Positions 1 through 11,100 of a stretch of 15,942 bases of DNA are shown one piece after another. The notes under the pieces were generated by a model. The model made no database searches. It saw nothing but the letters and a program-made list of their open reading frames with translations, and was not told where the DNA came from. Origin of the DNA: Saccoglossus kowalevskii (lineage: Eukaryota > Hemichordata > Enteropneusta > Harrimaniidae); assembly GCF_000003605.2 (NCBI RefSeq), contig NW_003140816.1:496607-512548 (forward strand), read 5' to 3'. Made by a program: the position numbers and the translations under genes. Each line of letters begins with the position of its first letter. Within the stretch, counting starts at the first letter, position 1.

Positions 1-245
1 TAAAATAGTGTGAAAATGTCAAGACAAACTGACAAAACTACGGGAGCTAATTAATTTTCAATCTCTCTGACCAACCAGAAAACACGAACGGAGATAATGG
101 CCGTTTTATGAAAGTGATGTTAATCGTCCACAAAAATGGCTATTGCATCACGACGACATGCCAAAATCCATCATACACCGACGCTTGCTGATGTTCAATC
201 GTCAGGTAAACAAATAAAATAAAAATATTTAGAATACTAAGAAAA

Positions 246-263
246 CGGACGTAAAATCGTCCG
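246..263 (+). repeat. Perfect 6-bp hairpin CGGACG/CGTCCG
   Basis: CGGACG and CGTCCG flank a 6-nt loop TAAAAT. It is short, and chance is possible. Confidence 0.5.
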
Positions 264-674
264 CAGAGTCAAAACCTTGCGTGAAAACTGTCATGGCGTC
301 GTGTTATCTTTTCCACTTAGGGAGGGGCACAATGGATTACGTAAAGCCGATGAGATATTCATACAGTTATACAAACATAGCGATCCCCATTTGGTGGGTT
401 GAATCTAAATTTACCTTTCCTCAAACCTTTAACAAATACTCTGTATGACGCAGTTTTTCACGACCTCCGGTGAAATGGATCGTGCGAAGTTAGACGGCCA
501 GGTTGAAATGGGCCGTAATATTTTGCTACACAACGGCTATTCACAGTTTTTGTACTCAATTGCTCAAACGCCGGTGAGAAAAAGTCGAAATGGAAGACAA
601 CTATTGTAAATCGAAACAGTTTTCATTCAAATACGAGCAAACGCGATGGGTCGATAAAAGTTAAAACGAACCCT

Positions 675-729
675 GACCTCTGGAAATACCTCATTCCTAG
701 AGTGCTAGAGTGCCATAGTACCAGAGGTC
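675..729 (+). repeat. Perfect 9-bp inverted repeat enclosing a CTAGAGTG direct repeat
   Basis: GACCTCTGG at 675-683 pairs with CCAGAGGTC at 721-729. The loop holds CTAGAGTG twice in tandem (697-704 and 705-712). It lies just upstream of the promoter-like motifs at 758-820. Confidence 0.6.
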
Positions 730-757
730 GCCGAGCACGGCCGTACAATGTACTTTG

Positions 758-820
758 TGACGTCGCTACAGATGCATGCTAGCTGACAAGGGGGTTTCCG
801 ATTAAGGTAACCAAGATGGC
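758..820 (+). promoter_or_regulatory. Promoter-like cluster: CRE-like and YY1-like motifs
   Basis: TGACGTCG at 758-765 resembles a cAMP response element. CAAGATGGC at 812-820 resembles the YY1 site often found near animal transcription starts, and also contains an ATG in good context that opens only a six-codon frame. The surrounding 1 kb is richer in CpG than the rest of the window. No gene can be tied to it: the NXPE start is more than 7 kb away, although an unseen 5' exon here is conceivable. Confidence 0.25.
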
Positions 821-1533
821 TTCGCAGAGTGCGTGATTTTTCCGCGGTGTTTAAAAACAGCATATTGTTGCCGATCTTCTGTAATTTTCGGGGTATTTTT
901 TTATTTTTAAGTAACCGAGCATTTCACGTTTGTGTATTTTGCCACTGAAAAGTTAGTTATCGATGACAGCACAGCAATGGTCTGAATGGTGTTTATCCAC
1001 TACTACATCGCAATGCTATCAGCACGGTGATCGTTACAGCGAAACGACAAATGTAAAATTAGTCAGTTTTATAATGCCTTCGGAGAAAAAAATGCGTGAA
1101 AAAAAATATTTAACAGTATTCCACTGGAAGCTGCAAGGCTAGAAGTTGTAGACATGTTGCGAGAAAAGGGTGAAAAAGTTTATCATTTACAACTGTATGT
1201 TTTTTGTATTTCGCTTGCATGCTGGAAGCGTCTACGTCTTGTTTTTTTGTAGTTTGCAAGACTAGTTGGTAGCGCTTGAGGTAAGTTAAACAGGGTCGCG
1301 GACAGGAAGTTACACATCGCCGCACCGTAACTGAGGCCAGCAACTCATTTGCATATAACATCAACAGTGACTTGTCAATCAAAGAGCAACGTAAACAAAT
1401 TTTCGGGACTTTTAATCACATACGCGTGCCTCGATTCCCTATATTTTAAAATCCATTTTTGGGCATGTTCCAGCATTGACAATGCTCCGAAATTTCAACA
1501 CTATCTAGCCAAGACTGTCTGGGTAAGAAAAGC

Positions 1534-1551
1534 AAAAAAAAAAAAAAAAAA
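1534..1551 (+). repeat. Poly(A) tract, 18 bp
   Basis: An uninterrupted run of 18 A. It could be the 3' tail of an old retroposed copy, but I see no clear target-site duplication, RNA polymerase III boxes or coding sequence beside it. It also creates an artefactual Lys run in an overlapping open frame. Confidence 0.85.
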
Positions 1552-2354
1552 TTCACTCCGAGTGCCCACGAACATGCATCTATACCTTAAAAGATTCACA
1601 CCCATTATTCAAGCTGCAATACAATACATTTCTACACAGTCCCTCTATCCCGGGACTGTGATTTCTATGATATGAAATGCCGGTCGAAGAGCCGATGAAA
1701 ACGGTTCAAATTCGAGAAAAAAGCACCGGGTGTGGCAACCAGGCGGTGAAATCTAAGCGTGTTTTATCAGTTTTCAATAATAAACTGTAATTAACAAATT
1801 TATATACGGCTTTTTTGCGTCTGTGTGTGACATGAGCGGTTAGTCTGAAAAGTATCTATACCCGCTTGCCTTTTCATAATACGTACCGTGGTTTGATATG
1901 AAGATTGACCATGAATTGACCCGGTGTTTTTGGAGCTACTATTGATATTCCCAGTGTTAAATAGGGTAAAATAATCAGTTGAACATGCCATATATACAAC
2001 TCCAAAAATAAGCTTAAAAATCACTAAATTGTACAGTGGCCCACAAGTGACAGTGCATGATTATTCATTGCGGCTAAACTCACGACAAAACTTTATTATT
2101 ACACGGAAAGTCTCCACTGCTGAAAAAACATTCTCGCCCAATAATAAGTATATAGCACATTTCGAGCCTGCGGCTCTAGTGTGATCGGGGTTTCCATCGA
2201 CTTTAGGAAACTCAGCAATCGTAGATTAGCTTCATAAATTGGGGGGCTAGAGTTACACAAGGGAATCGTTCACATGCGGTAATGTCGTACACAGTGAAGA
2301 TATACAGATATCCCTGGTATGCAACGCTTAATAAGCTTATTCTTAATATACAGT

Positions 2355-2398
2355 AGATCTAATCCACGACAGATCTAATCCACGACTGATCTAATCAC
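2355..2398 (+). repeat. 16-bp tandem repeat, 2.75 copies
   Basis: AGATCTAATCCACGAC occurs twice back to back (2355-2370 and 2371-2386). A partial third copy, TGATCTAATCAC, follows at 2387-2398. Confidence 0.9.
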
Positions 2399-2900
2399 TA
2401 ACTATAAACGAATCCAGAATGATGACTTAATCAGAGTGGAAATTAAACTTGGACGGTTCGCTGACAGTCGGTAACCGCCCTATGTTCCGAAATCTCTATT
2501 GTTCCTGTACTGAGTGTTTCGAGCCAAACCCTGTCGCTTGTAACAATAAGTAAAAGCGCCAGTCACCATAAGCCCAGTTTCCTTAGCTAACGCCCGGTTA
2601 TTCAGCCACTACATAATTAAATACCTTCACAAATGACGCGTGTATCACAATGGGATAATAGTAATTTACCTATGGGAGTTTGTTATAACTCTAGTAAACT
2701 TTTCAGAGATTTTTACTCGTATTTGCTGGCGACACATGCCTTTTTTAGTAAAACATGATCAAATCGTGTAGCAAATGAGGATTGGAGCGGAATCAGATCT
2801 TTGATATGATTGTAAGTATATATCTTCTGTTCTACCCGTATTATTTAGTCTTCAGTTTATTGAATCTTTTTCATGATTATATCGTTTCTATGCATGCCTC

Positions 2901-2918
2901 GTGACTGTGACTGTGACT
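2901..2918 (+). repeat. (GTGACT)3 hexanucleotide repeat
   Basis: Three exact copies of GTGACT are followed by GAG. It is short and probably a minor slippage product. Confidence 0.85.
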
Positions 2919-4676
2919 GAGATTAGGCATTGAGGTGAACGACCTGAGTCGACCGGCGAGGATTCTTTGCTACACAGTCAGTGGGCTTACACGTGTTAAT
3001 AAAATAAATGCAATTAATTTACAGATATCTACTATATGGGTGCAGTCATTTCGAATACAGACTGGACCTAAATAGTCTCTAGTTGTATGCCAACTGACTG
3101 TGTTTTGATTCCTTCATTCATTATGTACACTTAAGCTTATCTAACATTTATAAGAACCGTATGTATATGTTCGCTGTCGACTTTTACATACATTGACCTC
3201 GTATCAAGTATGGTACACTTCGATTAATTTCATAATACATGATCATGCAGTAAGAATTTCTCTACTGCAAAAAACGCGAGTTTTGCAAATAAATATATAA
3301 TACGAATAGATTTGAGTCACTTTATATTAACTCGTGTTTATAACACAGCTTATTTAATTAAGTCTACTAAAATCATATTTATTTTCACGTACTTTTACAA
3401 TGATGTTGTGTTTGATCAATTGGCTTATTTTGATGACAACTATGACTACGGAGCGTTGGAAAGAGAAACAAATGCACAGATGTGATATCTGAGAGGCACA
3501 AACCATCTTATTGTTTCTTTTAAAACACTATGCTAATGTCACCTGATTTTGATATGACTGAGAGTGATATAAATTAATGTAAATCCTTGGCCATCTGCTG
3601 CTTCATAATAAATTGACCCCTTTAAGCAATTCACAACAAATTCCCTTACAGTTGAATAGAATCTATAGGCGTCTCCCGACTTTATGAAAAAATATTATGG
3701 AAGTAACCATGCACTATTTCATATTTGTGTTATTATTTTTTAAAACGCACGTAAACAATTCAATCAATAACTAAAATGATCTCTTAATTAAATTATGTGA
3801 ATATGTGTGTTGGGATAATCCATGAACGTATAATTTATGCATAACACATGTCCAGTTTTCAGGATTGCAGGATTATTTCTGATAATTAAAGAACCACCCA
3901 ATAGCATTCAATACAACTTCATAGTGATTGTGAGATAATCCCCACGTTTTGCGTAACAATAAGCCATTGTTTATTTATTCTTTATATTCTATTGTTTTCT
4001 ATTGTTTAAATCTCTAAACTATGAATCAATTTGATTGCCCACTTTACTTTCTTGAATTTTATATTGATATTACATATGTTACATTCATATGTACTATTAT
4101 GAAGTATTTGCTATATAGTTAAAAATAACATAGTTTAACATTACTGACTATTGTTTTATGTTATCTGCAAATCCAGGTTCAAAGCACTAAGGACTATGAG
4201 AACGTGATGTTCCCTGAAAATGGTTCATTGAGACAATATAATTTCTGTTACAATGGAGTTATTTACAAGTGGATTTAAAATGTGAACCTTTATCAAGAAT
4301 GTACATTAGCTATAATAATTCCTATAATTTTTCAATTGTAATCCCACAAGTTAGTGATTAAACCTGACTGCTATAATTTTGTTTACCATGTGCAGAGCAC
4401 AAAAAACACGAAAGTCTCATTGATGTCTGCTTTTCAGTCTGTATGTATTAATAAATGCACGTACTTTCCAACTTGTTTCACCAATATCTCAATCACCACA
4501 GATATTGTCTGACGAACGCCAGACACGATTATATTTAAGTATAAATCTGTACATATTAATTAGGTAATTTACATACTAATTATATATAACTGTTTCAGCT
4601 TTTTTTCTATATCATACAAAGAAAAAAATACAATTATATTATATTCAAAAACAATCTTTTGCTGTTAATTGTTTTC

Positions 4677-4697
4677 AATTAATCAGTCTGATTAATT
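4677..4697 (+). repeat. 21-bp near-perfect palindrome
   Basis: AATTAATCAG, a single central T and CTGATTAATT form two perfect 10-bp arms. ATTA-type cores on both strands resemble a paired homeodomain-like site, but AT-rich DNA makes such palindromes fairly common. Confidence 0.5.
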
Positions 4698-5179
4698 AAT
4701 TACTTGCCAAACAGGAGCACTTTCAGTTCTCAACTTATTTGTTTATACCGTAACAAATGGCTTGAATGAATGAATAAAACTAGACATGCATGCTGCTCAT
4801 GTTGATGCATGACCATTAATTGTTTGGAATCAGGCAATGCACATCAAATGCACTGAAGCTTCTTAAGACATATGTGCAAATGAATATCTAATAATTGTCT
4901 CTGCAAATAAAATCTTACTCAATTGGCTTAGTGATAATATAAACATAGTGCTTCTTATTACTGAAATTATTTAATTCTACCAGAATCGTAGTGATCCGAT
5001 AATTGCAATTTTTAATTAATATAATGGGATTGACTGGAAGGGTCTGCATATGTTCCAATTGCTTGTGCCTATGAGCACTACGGTTACACTGGGTAATGTT
5101 CAAATTTTTCACATAAAATTCAGTATAAATTTGGTGTTCAGCCTTTGGCTTTGATTATTATGACTTAAATAAAAAGTCT

Positions 5180-5720
5180 GAAGGTCATTGAACAAATTGA
5201 TTGTTTTGGTTGATCTACAATGCTTTATGTGTAATTTACAGATGATATGTCATGACCCATGCGGTAGCAACTGTACTGTACTAAGACAAAAAATAGGCAC
5301 CACATTGCCAAATATTTGCCAGGGTATAGGCGCTGTTAAGGCAGTTATATTCTATTATCAACAGCGCCTACAGTGATCTCATCAGCTAGCCCCACGGCCA
5401 CAGCACAGTCTTCCAACCCCTCTACACATTTTGATGACGACGACATTCACCGTATCTGTCTTCTCATTCAGTGCTACAAGTAGCGATTTGTGCATGATTC
5501 AAACACCTTCAATGATATTTACATCAGTGGTACCTGGATTACTTGAGCCCATGGGCTTCAGTGCATACTACCACACATGCATCTCACTCCATATCCACTG
5601 TAATACTGATCACAACAGAGTAGCCACCTTCAGACTTCCTAGCCAAAGTACTGTCAAGGGGACCCGGTATGACAGTGACCTGGAATGTAAGACTGTCGTT
5701 GAGGTTGTGACATAATATTA
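5180..5720. other. Less AT-rich stretch with unassigned open frames
   Basis: A + strand frame from 5431 to 5715 (94 residues) begins with an ATG pair and is Thr/Ser/His-rich. A shorter frame precedes it (5188-5376). No domain is visible, and the - strand also has partly open frames here, so coding status is undecided. The 11-bp inverted repeat at 5327-5370 lies between them. Confidence 0.25.
5327..5370 (+). repeat. Perfect 11-bp inverted repeat with 22-nt loop
   Basis: TAGGCGCTGTT at 5327-5337 is exactly complementary to AACAGCGCCTA at 5360-5370. The arms are GC-rich for this region. It could be a cruciform, a short folded RNA or the ends of a tiny deleted element; nothing around it decides. 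Confidence 0.7.
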
Positions 5721-6190
5721 TAACTTAGGTATAGGCCAGTGTGTCCTCTAAGCTGTGTAATTACTTGTCACTGATGTATAGAGATGTTACGCAACTTGTT
5801 ATTATAATTCACTGGCGCATCTTTGACATAACAAAAAGTTACACATTGATATAGTGGTCCTAATAAATATCTTACTATAGTTACATAATTTCTAATTTGG
5901 TAAAAAATTCACATTTTTAAACAAAATACAAAGGAATTCAAGGGCCACAACATTTTTGTTTCCACCTCAAGTCACCTAAACAGTTACATATAATAGTTTT
6001 ATTTGTTTCTTTAATAGCTCTTTCTCCAGGAGTGTACAAACTTACCTGATTTCGGGGGTTTCCTTTTTTCCCGGGGTCACCACAAATTATGTTTGAAATA
6101 ATTTAATTAGCTAAGGTTACCAAATCAAATGAAACAGTTATATATAATGAGTAACTGATCTATACTGACATTAGTATATTAAAATCCTCA
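5720..6190. other. AT-rich spacer, nothing identified
   Basis: No open frame of note and no repeat are seen. TTTCGGGGGTTTCC and TTCCCGGGGTC at about 6052-6077 are the only GC-rich patch. Confidence 0.5.
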
Positions 6191-7290
6191 TCCGACCAGC
6201 AATAATAAATGACTTCATGGGCTCTTCTGGGTCCTCCTTCTTGATTGTCACTAGTCACACTGCATGTTGGTGCCTCAGTGGTCTTGTTGGTTATGGTGAA
6301 GTACTGCAGGGCAACACATTGTTGTGTTGCATAGTTTTTACCTTCACACCAGAACTTTCAGACTTGACTCTTTCTTGACTTTTTGTAACAGAACACCCAG
6401 ATACAATCTCACCTCTGTTGCACCATGTTCATTCCTGACAGGTTCCTGACAAATGCAGTTGAAAACTTTGTCAGGCTTAGTCCAAGATATATATCCAGAT
6501 GGTACGTTTGCTCCTGTTCATACATAAACAAATATGGATAATATCCAGTGATATCCAGTAAACCGATGAATATATTTTTTAAATTTCAATCAGTGTGAGA
6601 TTGAACTTCCTTGTCTGTTCAATTCTGTAGATGATATGGCCTTGTTCTTGTATTTTCTATACCCATGTTCAACATACATGATTAATCACTTTTAGCCTAA
6701 AAGTCCTCGCCCTTACCTAGAGTGTAATTTGCCCAGAAAACCTACTGGCTGAGGAAATATTTCAATAGATGGTCTATTCTTGGCATGACTTTCATTTTCT
6801 GTGACAAAAGCCACTGTATGTCTGGTGAAGAGATTATTTGACTAGAACATCAGAAACACCTTCCTTGCAATCCTCTATCTGTATGTATTCCATCTCCACC
6901 ACTTATGAGGTGCAGATGTTCACTAGGGGTGATTTCATACACTCTGTATGTTGCTTAGGCTGTACACATTGCTCACATTTATCTATTGTTTGGTTTCCGT
7001 TCTTGTTAATGTTCAGTCAGTGAAATTTCTATTGCAACAACTGCAATGTTCGCTCTTTATCTGGATAGAACATCATTGTGAGTTCCCCTTACTGCAATGC
7101 TACGACACTCCTGGGAAAACACAGTAATATACAGTTCTAATATATCTTTCCATACTGTCATAGCATAGTTGCTTCCACACACGCAAACGTTTCCAGACAA
7201 CTCGTGTCTTTTCATAAGTCTTCCTTGGTAGAGATGGTTTACACCATGGCACAGGTTCAGGCCAGGTAACAGGTTATAGCATGGCAAACA
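6190..7290 (-). pseudogene. Possible decayed coding sequence with broken zinc-finger-like motifs
   Basis: This kilobase is less AT-rich than its flanks and on the - strand gives several protein-like fragments in different frames. From 7287 down to 7057 an open frame of about 76 residues includes LMKRHELSGNVCVCGSNY. Just beyond, in another frame, HCSCCNRNFTD has the CxxC-x3-F start of a C2H2 finger, then a stop. In a third frame DKCEQCVQ follows. Near 6214-6249 one frame reads IKKEDPEEP, which contains a SUMO-type psi-K-x-E motif common in zinc-finger proteins. The CxxC pairs are about 68 nt apart rather than the 84 nt of tandem fingers. A dead zinc-finger gene is one reading; fragments of a transposon or of a real spliced gene are others. 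Confidence 0.22.
6407..6519 (-). other. Candidate exon on the - strand
   Basis: On the - strand an acceptor-like TTTATGTATGAACAG is followed by about 113 nt that stay open in one frame (containing SGYISWTKPDKVFNCICQEP), then by a GAG|GTGAGA donor-like site. No family is recognised. With only one candidate exon and weak splice signals this may be chance. Confidence 0.15.
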
Positions 7291-8110
7291 GCTTCAATCC
7301 ATCAGCCTTTTCATCACCGCAGATAACATATGTTATATATATATATATATTATATGTTTTCGTACTGCGAAATATAACTACATGGGAAATAGCCAGTGCC
7401 TTCGAAATTAGCACAAATGTCCCACATCTGATTTGCAGGACTTGTTATATTCTGTGGTCAAATTATGTACTATATGTGTTCAATATATGGCTACTCGGGG
7501 AAAATAGATATGGTCATCCAACTTGACAGACATGTGACTATCAAGACAAAAGGCCAAATGTCACAGAAAGTGTTTACGTATGTTCAGCGTGAAACTAAAA
7601 GGGAATACCTACAACTCTTCTTTCATGTGACTACCATGACCTGGTTAAACAGGAACAAACAAAAGAAAAAGGGTCACAATGAGTGTATGTATTTTTGCAA
7701 CGTAAATAAAAGGGGAATATTTTATCTTGGCACACATGTTTCTTGTGTGATTTTAATATTTATTCACATTTTGAGTGTATGTTCTTAACCGACTTCCAAG
7801 AAAAAAATAGCTACTGCTTTAACACTTTAAACATATGATCCGCACAACATTAAAACAAATATAAAACACAAATAAAAAATATGTACCTCCGTCAATCCGT
7901 ATTCACGTATTCCGCACGTTACACGTTTTCGGGTATAACCATGAAACCATAATGCGTAATATAACCATAATATAACTGTGGGAATGATGCTCGATATTGA
8001 GGTAATCTTGCTTCAATTGGCATCTCCTTTGAGTTCTGCGTCGATGTGTATGATTAATACCACTTCTTCCAATGTCATTACTGCATTAATTATTTCATTC
8101 GTTCTGACAG
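7290..8110. other. Upstream flank of the NXPE gene
   Basis: It contains the (TA)n run and two overlapping + strand open frames (7281-7526 and 7465-7788) without recognisable domains, probably chance. If the NXPE exon starts at 8111, the last part is the 3' end of a 5' UTR intron. If not, the promoter should lie here, but no clear TATA box with a start site is evident. Confidence 0.4.
7334..7351 (+). repeat. Short (TA)n microsatellite
   Basis: A run of alternating T and A of about 18 bp with one break, in otherwise non-coding DNA. Confidence 0.8.
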
Positions 8111-8199
8111 ATTCGAAAACCATGCAATACAAACTACTTATCACAATAATCACCCTGCTCCTGATGACAAGTGTTTATTTCTCGGTGTACACGTCGCAG
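8111..8199 (+). CDS. NXPE coding exon 1: start codon and signal-anchor
   Basis: The preferred start is the ATG at 8122, which has A at -3 (AAACCATGC). It encodes 26 residues ending at a complete codon before GTAAGT at 8200. The peptide has one Lys followed by an almost unbroken hydrophobic stretch (residues 5-24), typical of a type II anchor or uncleaved signal. Just upstream, a pyrimidine-rich tract ends in CTGACAG at 8104-8110. The exon therefore probably begins at 8111, with 11 nt of leader, and is spliced to an unseen 5' UTR exon. The same frame stays open upstream to ATGs at 7984 and 7987, which would add up to 46 hydrophobic residues. I prefer 8122 for its context and the acceptor-like tract. 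Coding sequence starts at 8122, and everything from 8111 to 8121 is inferred leader. Confidence 0.72.
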
Positions 8200-11100
8200 G
8201 TAAGTATATTATAGAAACAGTCGTTCAGTGATACCGCGAAAAAGATGAAAAATGGAAATATATATTTTCTCGAAGTTTTGTATACTTAAGATATAGTTGA
8301 TATAGTTGTATACATAATTGTTTTCGTGAACTAATATTATTGCTACTGTAACATAAGAATATGACAATATTCGTTCAATGAAAAAAACGCTACTTCGCAT
8401 ATGCAAAGATTGTTATTTTAATAACCAAAAATATTCATATCAGTAAATTGCAAGTGTAGTGAAAAAAACATTTTGATGTTATCATGTTATTAAATGTATT
8501 CGTCAAGCTATCTAACAGTCGAATTAGCTCGGTTGTCTTTTTTATAAAGTCTCTTTCTCAAAATAAAGTTGAAAATAATATGGACGATGAGATATTAAGC
8601 ACTTGTCATGGTTATTAGTGTTCCCACCATACTCTTGTCACGTCAGAACCGTAATAGAGGGAGTCGAAAATAGCACTTTTTCAGCCAACACGACAAAAAT
8701 ATTGTCTAAAAATAGCAAATTCAAAATATCTTCACGACGGACGGGCGGATGATGAAGACCAATCATCTATATGAAAAACGTTATAATTGGCATATTATCG
8801 TCTGTATATATCTTTAGTCAAAGAATTTACTCAACTGAATGGGCTGAAATAAATGTAAATGCGAATACTTTGTTGTTTAGAATGTTAATAGTTTATTGAA
8901 GTGTTAATAATTAGCTTCTGGAAGAATAAATTCGACCAACACATAAATAGGTTGGTTAATATTATATTTGCTTGAACATTCCAGCAATTCATGTAACACG
9001 CATACAAAATGACAATGTCTTGCGACAGTTTGGTTTACTAGAGTAGCATAATTCGAGCTTCAAAACACGACATAACAGACGATAACACATCAAAATAACA
9101 AACGGCATTGCTTTCACCCATCTACATCATAACGCAGTCAGACACTAGATGGCGTGACTCATTCGAATGGTATATTACATTTTTCTATGTTCTTTTTAAA
9201 TATAATAATATACTGTCAATCTATCTTTACAGACAGTAGGTACTTTTAAACCGGCAATCCCAAAAATGAAAGTTTCAAACAGTTCTAAAGTACTCCGTAC
9301 TCTTTACCAACCAGTAGTACACACCGACGAAGACTATGAATTAAAGCAAAGCGACAGTGAGTGGAATATGTCTGCTGCATTTGAAGGAAGTCGTGGTAAA
9401 ACGAGTGCTATAAAATCTAATCTGGTGTTCTTGAGTGACCTCAATTCCATTCATAGAGGGGATATTATTACATTACAGATCCATGCCCGTGACGATAATG
9501 GTCGTGAACGTGTATTTGGAGGAGATATTTGGCGAGTTGATATATATAATACCAAAATTAAATTCGCATCTACTTGTATGAATAAAATCATTGACCACGA
9601 CAACGGAAGTTATACCGCACATGTGTATGCAGGCAAGTCTGGGAATATGCAATTACGAGTTTCGTTGGTCGCGCAAAGAGAAGCGGTTGAATTCGTTAAA
9701 AGTGTAGTATGGCCATCAGAACCACGAATAACATGGCGGGGTATATTTGCGAAGGGTGATTTTAATGAATCAAGTTATTGTTTCCTAATGAGAAATGGAG
9801 TTTGGAAAAACAAATGTGAATTCCCTCACGCAAAGGCATTGGGAAAAACGACATTCCTTTGCGAACCACCAACTGTTTTAGATTGTAAAGATCTCATACA
9901 AGTTACGAACGGCCCTGGTCCAATTGAACAAGAATACGTCGAGTTGCGAAATTTAAAAACACAAGAAAGGAAAAATAAATATTTATTTAAAAGGTAAGTG
10001 TGAAGTACCCATTTTTGAATATTATGTTATATTAAATATATTTCTGATTTTTATCTGAATAATGTAAAATATGGGTATTACCCAACTTTATGTCCGAGTA
10101 CATTGTAAAATGAAGCATAATAACCGTATTATCACAAAATATAACGGACGTTGAAAATGAACTATTGTTTTCCGAGTTTGCCTCCAGGCGATGTCAGTGA
10201 CGTATTAGAAATTTGCAAAATCGAACGCGCAACTCTAGCACACTCCACTGAACGTCCATACTCCATCTTTCCCTGAGAAAGGCCGTAACTGCTCTCTCAT
10301 TCACTCACGAAAGCTAGAAAGTCTGTCTGGCACATGTATTGATACAGTCACCTTAACGAATATCTTCAACAAGTCTTAGTGCATGTAGTAGCGACAAGGA
10401 GAAGCGATCAATTCTGAAGTTCAGCACCGATTTCGGAACTCACTGATAGCCACTACCGAAATTACCTCCTCGCCACAGTGGTAGATTAATAATAATAATG
10501 AACTATATCCATTTTATCCGTTTCCTGTGTTTTCAAACATTTACAACTCAGTCATATGCATTCTTTACAATCCTTTTATTATAACACCTTTATTCATCTA
10601 TACAGTGTAAATTCGATTATGGCTAATGTTCCGGGTCAGATAGTCATACATGGTAAGTATTCATGCAAAGTATATTCACAGGGGTCATAATTTCATCTTA
10701 ATTGATAAAATAACTACGTTACTTTCAGTGGACGACGGACGGGCTTTATAGTTGGTAATATTGGTTATTTGTTCATTACTGTGGGAAAGGATGACAACAA
10801 CGAGAAACGCCACCTTCCATGTTTCCTTTTGTAAAGTATAAACTATTATTTCACTTCTAGGTCGCAAGGCATCTGACTATGAGTTGTACTCAGTGCCTCA
10901 GTGTAATGCGGACATTCAAGAACCTGTGAGCGATGGTTACTGGCTTGGTTCTATATGGCACTCGCTCGTTTGTCAAGACAGACAGTGGAATGACGTCACA
11001 GAGATACAACAGTGTCTACGAGGTAAAGATGTGTATTTCCATGGCGACTCCACAATGCGGCAGTGGTATCATAAGATGCTGCAGATGGCTGGAGTAAAAG

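Larger units (their letters stand above)
1..1100. other. Relatively CpG-richer non-coding stretch
   Basis: I find no open frame with a recognisable protein. The stretch contains the hairpins at 246 and 675, the promoter-like motifs at 758-820, and near its left edge a 15-bp match (13-27) to the minisatellite at the right end of the window. Confidence 0.5.
1100..5180. other. AT-rich intergenic stretch without a supported gene
   Basis: Short open frames (for example near 1349-1675 on + and 1800-2024 on -) show no domain, and one includes a Lys run made by poly(A). Only the poly(A), the 16-bp tandem repeat, the GTGACT repeat and the 21-bp palindrome stand out. Confidence 0.6.

Noticed and set aside
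1349-1675. 108-residue open frame on the + strand
   Set aside because: It contains a Lys run produced by the poly(A) tract, has no domain, and is of chance length for this composition.
1703-1713. GGTTCAAATTC resembling a tRNA B box
   Set aside because: No matching A box, T-stem or acceptor stem can be folded around it, so neither a tRNA nor a tRNA-derived SINE is supported.
7465-7788. 107-residue open frame upstream of NXPE
   Set aside because: There is no recognisable domain, splice partner or signal; it overlaps another open frame of similar quality (7281-7526).
9266-9268. ATG at 9266 as the NXPE start codon
   Set aside because: Exon 2 is open in frame back to a good acceptor at 9232, and exon 1 supplies the signal-anchor with a phase-0 junction.
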